Positions 1-12,999 of a stretch of DNA of 64,000 nucleotides are shown here, piece by piece. Numbering within the stretch: the stretch's first letter is position 1; each line of letters starts with the position of its first letter. The stretch lies in assembly GCA_009792885.1 (NCBI GenBank), contig WMCF01000016.1, positions 15,131,859-15,195,858 of the forward strand. The letters are read 5' to 3'. Both the position numbers and the translations under genes were made by a program. The stretch comes from Eremophila alpestris peregrina. Lineage: Eukaryota; Chordata; Aves; Passeriformes; Alaudidae. Below the pieces are notes generated by a model. It was not told where the DNA came from and did not search any database. It saw only the letters and a program-made list of their open reading frames with translations.

Positions 1-470
1 ACACACACACACAGAGCCCGGGGGACACGGACACACACAGAGACACACACACACAGAGCCCGGGGGACACGGACACACACAGAGCCCGAGGGGACACGAA
101 CACACACACAGAGCCCGGGGGGACAGGGACACACACACAGAGCCCGGGGGGACAGGGACACACACACACACAGAGCCCGGGGGGACACACACAGAGCCCG
201 GGGGGACATGGACATACATACACTCACACACAGCCCGGGGGGACACGCGAGGGGACATACACACAGCCCGGGGGGCACACACACACACAGAGTCCGGGGG
301 GACACACACACACACACACACACAGAGTCCGGGGGGACACACACACACACACACAGAGCCGGGGAACTGGGGACACACAAACACAGAGCCGGGGAAAGGA
401 GAACACACACACACACACAGCCCGGGAGGGACACGGACACACACACAGAGCCCGGGAAGGGGACACACAG
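1..470. repeat. GC-rich minisatellite with (AC)n tracts
   Basis: Imperfect tandem array. Each unit joins an (AC)n tract of variable length to a block reading AGAGCCCGGGGGGACAC. Units vary from about 20 to 45 bp because the AC tract differs. The array runs off the left edge, so its true length is unknown. The open reading frames across it are products of the repeat and are not coding. Confidence 0.9.
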
Positions 471-3400
471 CGCTGGCCATCCCCGTGCTGATATCTGCTC
501 TAAGCCCGCCGAGCCCCCGTGCCCGAACAGTTCTCTGGAGAAAATGAATTCCCTGTTACGCCTCAGAAAGACATTGTCACAGCCAAGTGACACCGGGAGC
601 GCCGTGCCAGGAGATTGCAAAGCTTCCAGAACTAAAACACATCATGTGGACTTGGTTTTTAAGCATGCATGGTAGAGTCAGTTTACAGAAAGCTACAGGG
701 AAGGAAAGTCCATCTATTGGCCCCGAGTTATTTCTTAACCCAAATAAAAAAAAAATATTGGGAGGATTGAGTCCACACTTAGAACTAAATATCCCCATAT
801 CTTTCTAGATATTAAACACCAAAAATTATATTTCACCATTGATCTATTACTTCAATTTCTCTAAAGTTATTCTCCTTGCAATAAGTCATGGGATATACTT
901 TGCAGTCCCACATTCTCAAATACGTACTTTGACAAAACCCACAGTTCCTGACCTCGACGCACACAGCTGGTAATAATCAGCTAGGAAAAACCGAAATCCA
1001 AACCCTCTCTATTGCAAATGGCAGATTACTGCTCCACCTCGAAGTGACAGGAACTAGTTTAAATTATCCCATTTTAAGATTGGCATCTGCATTTTCTACA
1101 TCTGGCAATGGTGAGAGGGGGAGAGATCAGAGTTTAAGTTCTTATCCCTGTTCAGGAAGGTGCAGAGACAGGGCTGTGAGGCTCCCCACTTACAAGTACT
1201 CAGACATCACCCCTAGCACAGCACCAGTTTTGTTTCAGCACAAATTGAGGAGACACAGAGGAGCACAGACTTTGAAATGATCATTACATATGGCTGTTAT
1301 TCAAGAAATACAGACACACACCAGCACAGCCTTCAGCCACACACATATCTTACATACCCAGCTTTGACACCCATCCAAAGCTCCCCAGTTTCACATGGAT
1401 TGGTTGGGTCTGACCAGCCAACAGGCAGACTGCTACACTGCATCACCATGTTTGTATAAAGCAGACAGGGTAATTCCTGTTGAACTTATAACTGATTTTC
1501 TCTTTCAAGGAAAAAAATTAAAAATAAAAATTCAAATGTACCTTCAGCAGGCTGGTGGCAGTCCTTCATTGGCCAAAATCTGTGCAGCTGGAAGCATCAC
1601 CCCAGGACAGCAGCAATCTAATTTATACAAGGCTGTTACAACACCGCAAGCCAATGAGAGGAGTCAGTGACCAAACACACAACTATGCTTCACCCTTTCT
1701 GCTCACAGGTAACAACAGTCCAGCATTTCAAAGCTGGGTTTCAGGTGGAATGGGAGACATTTCTCCCCACTCAGCTGCTGTGAGGCACATTGCTGATGGG
1801 TTTTTTTGACCAAGCATTTGCTGAGGTGCTCTTAGATGGTGAAAAGATTTGTAAATGAACCTAGTTTCTGCTATAATGACCAAAGCTGCTGCAGAGCAGC
1901 TGGGACACTTGGCCTGTTCTGTCACATCCCTTGTTACACTAAGACCTCAGGGAACAGCAGGGAACAGACTGCTCCAGGTAATTCCCATATTCCTGAAGTG
2001 CAGATCAAGCCTGGCAGGTTTTTCCTCCCTGTGCAAGAGAAGTCCCTAACAGCCTGCCTAAAACACAATGCCCTTCTGCTCAGTATCTTGTGACCTCTGG
2101 CAGCCCGGTACTAACCCAGCCTTGATATTCAGTTGCCAAGGAAACCCAGAGATTAAGAAAACTGCACCAAAAAAAAAAAAAAAAAAACCACCTCTTCCTC
2201 CCTGGGCTGTTCCTGAGCTCCTGGATGATGACACAGAGTATTCCTTGGGAACAGTCATCCTCCACAAGAGATCCCTCAGGAGCTAAAAGCTTCTCACAAA
2301 GCTTCCCACAGAGAACAGAGCAAGTTCTTTCCCATTCAGAGCTTAGCAAGCACAATGAGCAATCAAGGCAGAGAGGTGCAATGCTGGGTTAGCAGAGTGA
2401 CATACACTGACTCACACCTTCTCAGTTCAGGCTCTCAGGACATTTTGTTACATCAGCTTCTTAAATGAAGACTTCCCATCTCATCAAGGCTGCCTATGGT
2501 TCCCTCCTCAACCCAAAGTGCCATCCTCCTTTTTGTTTTCCCAGAGTCTAATGTCCCAGGAGTCAACCCAGCAAAAATGACAAATAGCCCACTAAGTCCC
2601 CAAAAATTTCAGGCATCCCACGTGACAAGTTCAGCAGGTTCCCCATCCATCTCCACAGGTTCTTCCATCTGGGACTTGATTCCAAACCAACTGAAATCAC
2701 AAGGGCCAGGCCTTGTGATACACGGCCCTAGCACTTCCTTCATTTCTTCTGAGCAACAAGTAAGTTTTATTGGTGGTGCCATCCACTCTGTATCTTATTT
2801 CGTATCACTGCCTAAAGGGAAATTGTTCCAGTTGTCTTGGAGTAGACTGCTACCCCAAAGACAAGCAAAAAATCCAGTAAGAATTCAGAAGTAAAACAAG
2901 AATCTGCCCTCAGCAAAACACACCTTCAGAAATTACTTTGTAAGACATTTTACTACCAGATTTCATAGCTACAGATCAATCTATCAAAGAGGTTGATAAC
3001 AAATACCCAGATGGAATAATGTTTTAGATGAGAATAAGCTACTACTACAGACAAGAAAATTCTTCAGTGCTAACTGGGGAATAGATTTAAACAACACCCA
3101 AGATCCCACACAGACAAAGCCATATAAATACAGATACTAAAGGGATTTCTTGAGCTGAAACAAAATATTCCTTAGCATAGATAAGGGAAATAATTCATCT
3201 AAACAGAAAATGTTCATGTCAGGGAAATGAGCAAGAAAACAAGCTTCTATCTACTCCAACAACCATCAACACATCTGATACAAGGGAAGATCTGACAGGG
3301 CTTGGGCACTCAGGAGCCTCACACCACACGTATTTGGCTAGAGACAGATAATTCCCACAGCAATTTGCTTTTGTGGTATTTTCCTCATTGCCTACTGAAA

Positions 3401-6400
3401 CATCATCAGAGTTATTCACAGTGCATGCAAAACAACGAGGTATCCCTGAGAGCAGTGTTCAAGTGTGGCTGGATTCCAACATGGTTGTGTTTTCCAAGCC
3501 ATGACGACCATCAGGAAACAACAGCAGCCACACAAAGGTTTTATTGCCAGAATTGTACCCATAAACTCTTGGATGGCTTGGAACTCACTCCTTGCACTGC
3601 AGGAATATCAATTGTATCAGGGGAGATATCTAAGCTCACCTGAGGAGACACACGTTAGCAGCAGAACATCACCTCACCAACACGTGAAGTGCACGAGAAC
3701 CACAGCAAAGGCTGAGACTAAGAGACACAGCAATATCAACTAAAATAACACACAGCTTGCCCAATGTCACTCTGTTCTTTGTTATCTTTATGTGAACCAT
3801 TCCTCAAGGCATGGCCACTCAGAGTATTTTCCTTATTCCTAAGTATATTTATAAATTTTATGTCTGGAGATAAAGCCTTTTGATGAGATGCTCTTGTTTT
3901 CACACAAGGAAGTTTCCTGTGTTAAGCCTGGCATTAGGGGTAGATTTAAGGCTAGCCTGCATTAATTCTGTTTGCTAAATCTGAAGGACAAATCTCTAAA
4001 TCTTTACACCTTCAGTCCAACCAGTCCTCTCCCATCTTTACCTCTGAGAGAACACAGAAATTATTTCCCTGGAAAACAGGCAAGATCCTCAAGTGGTGCT
4101 TCCAAGTATTGCTTAAAACTATTCCCATCATCACAGAGTTGAGCAACATTTTAAATCTTCCTGTTATGATGCAACATAAAGGAAAGATGGCATCCATTAT
4201 TCATCTTTTCTGAGTGCAACCCAGTGTTAAAAAGCCCTTTGTAGATAAATCCTCTTGCTAGGGTTACCAGGCACACCCGACTATTTACATGAGGGGGCCT
4301 GTGCTTGTAAGAAGTGCAGAAAGAGGACATCAAAACACACAGCATTAGCACAAATTGCCCATTTACATTCACGTGTCCAGGGGTTAATTGAAAATCCCGG
4401 GTTTCCAAGATGGCAAGTGCACTGAAGGAGAGTCATTCCTGCACAGTGCTCTGGTAGAACCTGATGTTGTTACTACAGCAACAGCACGAACAGCCTGGCA
4501 CAGCCCCTGCGAGGTGGCTGCACCCTCGGGCACTGCCCACCTCCCTGCAGGGGGGAGACAGCTGCAATCCCCTTCAGCCACCTGATTTAACCAGGGGAAA
4601 CAAAGGCTGGATTAATCTGTAGCATTTGAAAGAGAAGGGAAAACAAAAACACGCCTGCATCCATGGGGATGGCTGCGTTTGTGCCTCTTGAACCTGCTTA
4701 CAAACAACATGTGCTAAGCAGCCTCAAAGTGCCTCTGTGACCTCAAAGCTCTCTACTCCTTTTCAAACACCAAGCATATTTTTAGAAAACCTCCCCGGTT
4801 CTGAGTTTGAGTTTGCAGGTATGAGTTAAAGGTAATTAAAGGGAGCACAAGGAAAGGACTGACAGTTTTAGGTACAACAGACAGCCCTTATCCAGGCTGA
4901 CAGGCTTATGAATTATGCTCAGCTAATTTTATATTAGATATTTGAACATTTCTGGTGTATACACATCCTTTCTCCTGTCACTCAGCTAGGATTCTATGAA
5001 TCCCACTTGCTCATAACAGTAGGTCTAGGCTGTTAAATAAAAAAAAAAAAGATAAAACAAGGGCAGCTGCCTTCTCAGAGTAGAACTAAAACACTTTACA
5101 CCATCTTTAAAACCAAATGCTATCAACTGACTTCAGAAGTTCAATCCCACAAGAGCTGTCACTTCAAAGGGAAACATCTGTAAAAACTTGCTACAAGCAT
5201 TAGGGAAGTTGTCTGATGAGATGAAAAAGGAGAATATACTGACAACAAAGAGTACACAAAATTTGCATGCAGTTCAAATGCATGAAGTACACCAAATTAA
5301 TATTTTAAAAATCTTGAAGGCTTCGGGTCAGAGCTACCTATCAGATGGCAGCACTTTAAAAGAACAGAGATAAGAGAACTTGGGAAGCACCACCCGGGGT
5401 TTGGGGCGTGAAAAACTCAATGACTGATGGGGAACTACTCAAAGGGAAAAAGGCAAGGAGGAAAACAGCCACTGGGCTGGGTGACAAACCCTCGGAGGTG
5501 TAGAGTGAATCTGTGAGTCATCAGCACTTCATAGAAGTTGAAGCCATGTGAAAAAGGGCACAGGGAGACAAGAGCAAGACAAGGTCAAACCACAGGAGAA
5601 GGAGGAAACGCTGGACCAGGAGGGAGGAGGAGCATCACCGAAGAAAGAACAACAACTCATTGGAAGCAGCAGTGACTGTGCAGAGAGGTCGTGCAGAACA
5701 GGAACAAAACAGGGGTCTGCAAACATTTCAGTGACATAAATAACATGGAAATAGAGAGAAGCACCCAAAGTAGCCCTGGGACAGGAGAGGCTTTGGGAGA
5801 GGGGGTACAACCTCACCTTGTAAGAGGGACAAGACAACTGATAGCCAGAACAAATTTTAGAAAGGGGGACAGGAGTTAAAGGTCTAACACAGGACAGTCC
5901 AGCCTACCTTATAAAACAGGTAGGTCACTGAGGGAAAAGCCCACGGCAATGCAAGCAAGAGCAAAAAGTAACGGGTCCAAAGTCCTCTCAGTTACACTTG
6001 GGTTCCTGCATGTCCCACAGGCAACAGCAAAGCAGGTTTTGTGAAAGAATAAATCCCTCTGGAAAGCCAGCATGGAAAACTGACACTGACACAAGGAGGA
6101 AAACAACTCACAGCATATGCGACGCCAGCTGCTGCTGCAAATATTCTTAAGCTCTGTGTAAAAGGAGGGGATTCAAATACTTATCCAAATAAAAATACAA
6201 GCAAACCAGAGCAAAGCCTCTCAGAAGCTACCAGTGACAGAATTTATATTAAAAGCAAAAATTCATCTTAATTTGGCAAACTGCAGTGAAGTCAGGTAGT
6301 CTAAAACAGCACCGAAGGGGAAAAATACAGGCCAGACACACAAATCTAAATCACAGTGAATCTCAGTATTCAGAGCCTCCAGGGCAGATCTCTCATTTTC

Positions 6401-7950
6401 TGTGCATTTTGCAAGTAGGCTTAGATGGCTTATCAGCTTCCTGAGACTAACAAGATCTATGTGCAAATGAGGAAGCTTAATAAGAGTAATAGAATTATGA
6501 CAGCCAAAATAATCAAATTGACAGAATGCAGACAGGCTAAACAGCACAAATGCTACACATTTAAACTAGGAAACATTCACCAAGTGAGGCTCCAGCATAA
6601 TGTTAGTAAAGAAGCCTTCTTTTTAAAACAAACAAAAAAAGCAGTCCACCTGAGTTCTCTTTATATTTTGAAAAAATAACTTTGGTTCAGCACAAGTGTG
6701 TCCCTAGAGAAAATACAAGAAATCATTCAGGTGCACAGAAGGCCATACGCCATCACATATGGCATAAGGGACAGCCTTTGCCACCAGAATGTGTAAAAAC
6801 ACATTCCAAAATATAAATATCAACTGAAAGCCAAACACGATGCAAAAACAGAAAACAAAGCATGGGAATCAGAAGCAAATGAGCACACCAGCCCTCACAC
6901 TCACCACCCCCAGTGAAACACCAGCTGTCCAGGACTGCTGGCTCCTCACACCCACCCTGGGTCTGTCTGTGCCTGTTCAGGTCCCCCCTCACCACCAGGG
7001 ACAGCTGAACCTTCTTCCACACAGCACAGAGGTCTCAGAAACATTAGTCTTCCATGTTTTAATGAAAACTGGCTAGCAGGAGTAAAGAGGGCCCTACAAA
7101 TGCTCCCAGGACACACAGGGCTTTGAGCTGGTGCCAACCCCTGGAACTGGCCCAGCCTGGGGGAGAAAAATCAGTTCAAACCCCAAGACATAAATCTGTG
7201 AGAGATATCTCTTCTGGAACTGCTTGGATTTTTAAGCTCCTCTACTCTAATCCCCAAATTTCTCAGGGAAAAATGAAGAATCTGCCAGATCAAGCTCCCA
7301 CCAAGAATGAGTAATGACTTCAGCAGTAACAGGGCTGCTTCTCCTTTGCCCCAGCAGTCCACCTCTCACAAGCCATCTGACATTTTCTAATTGCAAGAGG
7401 TCATGAACCTCTGATATCTCCTCATTCTTTTGGGGAAACCGCTTTCACATGGGTAGCAGAAAAAAAATACAAAGCTCTTTTTTTTCCCCTCCTTAATGCA
7501 GAAGGTAAATGCTGCACAGCTCAAGGATATCAACAGCGTTCCCATGAACAACAAATGTTGCTTGTTACTAACAAACAACATCAATTAGACTTCCAGGGAT
7601 ATTTGATCACAAAAGGAAACTCTAAAGGAAGGAAAAGCCAGCCTTAAATGCAAAGTAAAAAAAAAAAAAAAAAAGTAGTCAAACTGTACCTAAGATATGA
7701 GGATTTCTTGCTGCTTAGGGAAACCTCCCCACTTAGGCACCTCAAACAGGCAGGACAAAGGGAGCCTCTGGAGCGCCAGCCCAGCCTAAGACAAATCCCC
7801 AGGCCTGCTGCTGCCTGCACACAGACAAATCCCTCATGTGGGAAATGACTCCTGGGGTCAAAGAAAGCCTCGAGCAATGGCCATGGCAAAAACCCCTGCT
7901 CAGGGTGAGAGAAATCTCACCGCAAGGCCTCATGGGAGCTCCCTATGCAG
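471..7950. other. Gene-poor stretch, no coding sequence recognised
   Basis: A/T-rich unique-looking DNA with several homopolymer A tracts (about 2169-2187, 5039-5050 and 7658-7674). Neither strand holds a reading frame that I recognise as a conserved protein, and the open frames are short and of low complexity. It may be intron of a minus-strand gene starting at the CpG island near 12.5 kb, or intergenic. I cannot tell which. Confidence 0.6.
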
Positions 7951-7985
7951 ATTAGCCTAGAAAGTTCTCTGTTCCCCTCCTTACC

Positions 7986-8070
7986 ATTGGTTACCTTTTG
8001 CTGCAATAATTTGCATATCCCTAATCCTGTCTCCCAGTTGGTTCCCTGCCCTCATCCTACCCTATATAAA
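7986..8070 (+). promoter_or_regulatory. Promoter-like cluster: inverted CCAAT, octamer, TATA box (possible LTR)
   Basis: On the plus strand an inverted CCAAT core (ATTGG, 7986-7990), a perfect octamer ATTTGCAT (8009-8016) and a TATA box TATATAAA (8063-8070) occur in the order of a strong core promoter. Sequence downstream to about 8250 is C/T-rich, as in the R-U5 part of a retroviral long terminal repeat. I did not find matching terminal repeats, target-site duplications or internal retroviral genes. A solo LTR is the likeliest explanation, and an ordinary promoter is the alternative. Confidence 0.4.
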
Positions 8071-9221
8071 TTACTGTAACTCCCCACACTTCCTCCAGCC
8101 CTCACCGTTTTGAGGTGTGCCCCATCCTGAGCTCATCTGGCTGTTTGTTGTGCTGCCTCTTATCAAAGTAGTTCTTTTTCAGGTCACCAGATCCTGCCCC
8201 TCTCTCATGCATTTCACCCCCTAAAGTGACTTTTGCCCCCAAAATCCAGTGGTGACACCCAGCCTTTCTATCCGGGCCCAGTATGTCACAACCCATGGCC
8301 AGAGCACCACGAGTGGCTCTCGCGAGCAAGGCAGGAATTGCACGTCCGAGCCATTTTTGGGTGTCACTCTGGTGACAGGCACAGACCCCACAGCAGATCC
8401 AGGGCTGGCAGGGGCTGCTGTAACTCTTGCTCAGAGGAGAGCCCTGCCAGGGAGCCTGGATCACGCAGCTCCCCTGGCAATGCCCAGGCTCAACATGTGT
8501 GAAGCCAGCTCCACACAAACACAGGGCACAATGCAGAAACAGAAGAAAAAATTTTTTAAATAACTACTCAGGAAGGAGTTCAGGCAACTCTAGCCCATCT
8601 TCAAGGTCAAAAGGAGAGCCAAAACCCATTATTCATCTTTTTTATACATTTTTCCTACATTTTTCTACTCATGCATGGTCTGTAAACAATATAGTAACAT
8701 CCTGAATCACCTGGAAACTAATGCCATACAGGCATTTCAGATATCCAAGTGCAGAAATTACAGCTTTAAATTCCACGTTTCAATGTAACAGGCACATTAT
8801 TTCTACAAGGGCACTCATGATGAATCCATCCCATTTTATTAATAAAACATTTGCAAAACATCCTTTTTATCCATCACATGGATACAAGTCAGTTGCAATT
8901 AAGAGACTCATCATTTGTATTCAAGGCAGCTCAGTGCTTCAGGCCTTCAGGATTAATTCCACTGCATTACTTCAGAGCCTTCAATGTTGCAGACACCAAC
9001 ATCCAGGAGAGCTCCTCATTCAGCAGCTTTTCAAATGAGGTAAGTTTGGCAGAATCAAAACACAACCCTAAAGGCACTTAAAACTGCACTGTTGTAATAG
9101 CACAGTTAAGTTGACACATTTTACACAAAAAACCCCAAGTATTTCTTCCCTTTGAATGGACACAAATTCACAGACTCAGCACATCAGAGTGATTTTGGAG
9201 ACAAGAAGGCTCTGGGAGATA

Positions 9222-9558
9222 TTTTAGCACCTTCCAGTGCCTAAAGGGGCTCCGAGAGAGCTGCAGAGACCCTTTTGAGAAGAGCATGGAGTGGAGGAAC
9301 AAGGGGGAACAGCTTTAAACTGACAGAGGACAGGGCTAGATGGGATATTAGGAATAAATTCTTCCCCATGAGGGTGCTGAGGCCCTGGCACAGGGTGCCC
9401 AGAGAAGCTGTGGCTGCCCCATCCCTGGACATGTTCAAAGCCAAGTGGGAGGGGATCTGAGCAACCTGGGATAGTGGAAAGTGCCCCTGTCCATGGCAGG
9501 GGGTGGGATTGGATGAACTTTAAGGTCCCTTCCAACCCAAAACATCCTGTGCTTTTAC
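9222..9558 (+). mobile_element. CR1 LINE 3' fragment (5'-truncated)
   Basis: The segment contains the diagnostic conserved 3' portion of avian CR1 retrotransposons: a stretch around 9340-9360 reading like 'gatgggatattaggaa', then 'ggccctggcacagggtgccc' near 9382, 'ctgtggctgccccatccctg' near 9408, and 'aaggtcccttccaaccc' near 9521. It is about 335 bp and lacks the CR1 open reading frames, which is usual for these elements. The wording of the consensus resembles copies common in songbirds. Confidence 0.9.
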
Positions 9559-12370
9559 TTCACCAGCTCAGCACCTCAGCAGGTAACAGGTTCTGGAGAA
9601 CCTAATCTGGAGATTAGGATTCATAATCAGTGAGTGATTACCACACTTGGGGCCAGGTTTTGGCAGGCACCCAGGAACAAGCCTGGCTTTTAAGCCACCC
9701 TGGCCCCATGCTGGAACCTTCTCAGAGCACCCCAGGCCAGTGCTGCCCCAACACTGCCCCTCTGCAGGACCAAACCGTGCCCAAAACCAACCCAGCACTG
9801 CTGGAAATAACAATGTGTGAAGCAATGTGGGACCTTCTGCAGCCCCACTTTGAGTGCCTGGTAAAAATCTAGTGAAATCAGGAATCAGCCTAAATTACTT
9901 AATTTTAGATGCTGGAGAGCCTGACTAGACAGACTAGGGAGTTTGGAGTTGATTATTCTCTTTTACAATTTAATTACTTAACCTCTTCTGGTCTCAGACA
10001 CCACAACCCAAGCACTTTGCCTGTGAGAAAAGGTTAACAGACTAATTATTTCTCTTATAATGGGAAAAAATGGCTTCTGGGGAAAACCAATGCAGACCCA
10101 AGGAACCCTGCACTTCTCAGGCTCACAGCTGGTGCCTCCTTGCTAGTATTTTGAGAATTTTTACCCTTTCTGCTACACTGGCCTTGTGACTCTTCCCAAG
10201 AAGCCCCACCCAGGGTGTGGAGCCACAAGCTTACACCATATTCAATGAATTAAAGCAAACAAATAAAAAAAGAGAAACAGAACAACACATATAGAGTGGG
10301 AAGGTGGGAATACTCCACCAGGTCATTCCCCAAATACGTGATCTCTTCCAGCACTTCAAGTCTAAGATTTCTGTTTATCTCAAGGGAAAATCTGTGGGCA
10401 TCATACGCAGAGGTTAAGCCCCAAGGAAACCATGCAAGTCCAGTGAGCCATTCAGAACACATCCATAGGGCTTCACCAGCAATTAATTGCTGTCCACAAG
10501 TTGGATTTTACAAATCTCTTACTCATAAGAGCAGAGGGAACATTGACGCAATCGAACTGAGAAAAATACTGGTGCAACCAGGGTGGTTTGTTTTGTTTTT
10601 TTTAATTGGATGGATGATACATTAAAAAAATAAAGTGTTATGATCACTCAATTCAACAACATCCTGCTACTGGTAAGGGTTATATTTATAAATCAGTACA
10701 TTTTCATAACAAAATGTCCTGCTTCATAGCAGATCCTTCCTTCGAATGACCTCAAGAAAGTTCTGAAAGCAAATCCTCCCCGAAATGCTCTCAGCTCTGG
10801 GTCCTCATCCTGCACAGCTACCCCTCCATGAATGCTCTCATTAGATGATGCACTGATTTAAAAGGACTGGCATCTTATGTAAATGGATGTTATTGCCTTT
10901 AATTGCAGCCATAATTATGGGAGTGCCTCAGAACTGAGTAAGGTCACATTAAGCAAACTTACTGGAAACTTCGCAAACTGCTCTGCAACACACTGGGCGA
11001 GCATCAGGAGTCCCACAACGGGCATTTATTCACACCCATCTTCAGCTCAGCACAAAGCACTACAAAATCAATCAATCCTATACAGGATTGCTACCAGTTA
11101 TAGTTGGTTTAGTATGTTTTTGCCTCAAATGAACTAGTTTCTCTGCCAATATATTTGCCAATATAAAAAGTTGAATTCAGAATTAATAACTTTAAAGATG
11201 GAAAAATCTTAAAGAGGCTTCAAGTTTCTTTGGTATGAAGGTCTTTATTTTCCTCCTCACATCTCAAAGACCCACATGAGCACCATGCACCTGCTACAGA
11301 GCCAACAAGGAGCCAGGTGTTGACAAGAGCAGCAAGGACAGTGTCCAATTTCCCTGGCACAGCCAACAAATCCCTGCTGATGAAAGACACCAGCACAAGC
11401 ATCGTGGGAATGACCAAAGGGGCAGTGAAGGGGGTTTAGTTCAGCCACAAAGCAATGGCCATCACCACGTTTTAACAGCTGAATGGGGGTCCCCCTCCTA
11501 GTCTGAGAGTACCAACCTTACTGAAATCCCTTTCCATGCCCTTGGCTGGAGTCAGGCATGAAGGGAGCAGGCAGCTGCCTGCTATAATGCTGGCAGAAGC
11601 CAAGTGATGGCTGTAAACAAGAGCAAGCCTGTGACTCACTGAGCAGGAGGCACAGCCACCCTGCACCCAATGACACCCAGTTCTGTGTGGCAGCAGGCAG
11701 CTCAGGGTCCTGGTCCCGTTACCAAACCTGAGTTTGCAACCCTCACTGGCACATCCATCTCTGCCTCCCCATCCTGCACCACAGGAACAGCAGTGCCTGC
11801 TTTATCATCCAGCCTACATCATACAATTTTCCTAGAAAGTGGGGAAATTATATCCAAATATAACCATGACTGAGGCTATGTTCAAAAGTTTTGGTGCACT
11901 TGCGTCACAGCTGTCACCCTGGATTACACAAACTGCCTCACAAACGCCAGACCTCAGTCCCCAGGGAGAGCCAGCCCTTTCCAATGAAGGCCTCAAGGAG
12001 CCAGCAGCCAAATCTCCCGAAGGAAGGTAAAAAAGGTGCAGATTATGTGTTTTTTATGGAGCTGCCCTTAGGAATACTGGAAGAAGAGCTAACCAGTTAG
12101 ATCAGTATTTGCCAAAGCACTGGTTTTACACCCTTCCTCAGCCAATGGAGAGCACCAAGGCTTGGAGGAGTGAGATGTAAACCCGCCTTCCTACAGACAG
12201 TTAAAAAAAAAAAAAAAGTCCATCACAGCCAAGCAATGTCCAAAAATAACTCGGCAAGCAAACAGCTGCTGGTACACTACGATTCCCTCTTTCCACGCCA
12301 CATCTCCCAAACCCTCCTTCACCCAGGGCTGCTCCAGCAGAAGCCGCAATTCCCATTTCCGACCGGCCGA
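9559..12370. other. No recognised gene; A/T-rich, possible intron
   Basis: No reading frame here is recognisable as a known protein. One minus-strand segment at 10314-10391 follows a good acceptor and is open, but its donor is weak (see findings). A 15-base A tract lies at about 12202-12216. Confidence 0.5.
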
Positions 12371-12379
12371 GCTTCCTGA

Positions 12380-12960
12380 GATGCGGGGCACCCTCACTCC
12401 TAGCTGGAGCCGGGAGGGAAAATCCCGAGCGGAGGGGGAAAACACCACCTTCCCCTTTCAGCCCTGCCCTCAACGCGCGGGGGTCTCTCTGGCGCTGCCC
12501 CGCGGGTGGGAAGCGGGGGCGGGCGGGGAGCAGCGAGGGCGCAGCCCCGCTCCCGGGGGTCCTACCTCGGCAGCGCCGGCCCTGCGGGCAGCGGCCGCGG
12601 CGGCGGCAGCCCCACATGGGCGGCGGGCTGGGCTCCGCTGGCGGTGCGGCGGCGGCTGGCACGGAGCGCAGGCCCGCGGGAGCCCCGCGGAGCTGCCCGC
12701 GGGTGTGCGCGCCCCGCGCGGGGCGGGGCGGGAGGAGCGGCCCCGGGCAGCGCCCGCCCCGACGGGAGCCCCCGCCGCGCCCCGCCCCGCCTGCCCGGGG
12801 CTGCGGGAGGGGCTTGTGGGGACCGGCTCCCGCACCTCTGCCCCGCACCGCACCCCATCGCACCCCATCCCATCGCCCGCTCCCTGCCGGCACCGCGGCC
12901 GTGCCCCCGCTGTCTGCTCCCCAGGGCTCCGTGTTGCGTTAAAACGAGCCGAAATTTAAA
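12380..12960 (-). promoter_or_regulatory. Orphan CpG island with minus-strand first-exon splice donor
   Basis: A very G+C- and CpG-rich block stands alone in A/T-rich DNA, as vertebrate housekeeping promoters do. On the minus strand a consensus donor, GCCGAG followed by GTAGG, ends a potential exon at 12566. An ATG 17 codons upstream would give an Arg-rich start (MWGCRRRGRC...), but the exon could equally be untranslated. No downstream coding exon was identified in 1-12.5 kb, so the gene stays unnamed. Human synteny would suggest HYAL3, IFRD2 or beyond, but nothing here matches them. Confidence 0.5.
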
Positions 12961-12999
12961 ATAAACGCATCAGTTAATAAGTAAAAATCGAGTAGACGT

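Noticed and set aside
208..675. 155-codon frame rich in His-Thr and Pro-Gly repeats
   Set aside because: The reading frame comes from the (AC)n-containing minisatellite and ends in unremarkable sequence.
8253..8275. Possible retroviral primer-binding site after an LTR end (TGGTGACACCCAGC)
   Set aside because: It resembles a tRNA-complementary site only in the first eight bases, and no retroviral genes follow. The evidence is too weak to call a provirus.
11839..12030. 63-codon plus-strand frame ending at a GTAAAA donor-like site
   Set aside because: Composition is plausible, but there is no convincing acceptor or family match and the donor lacks the consensus beyond GTA.
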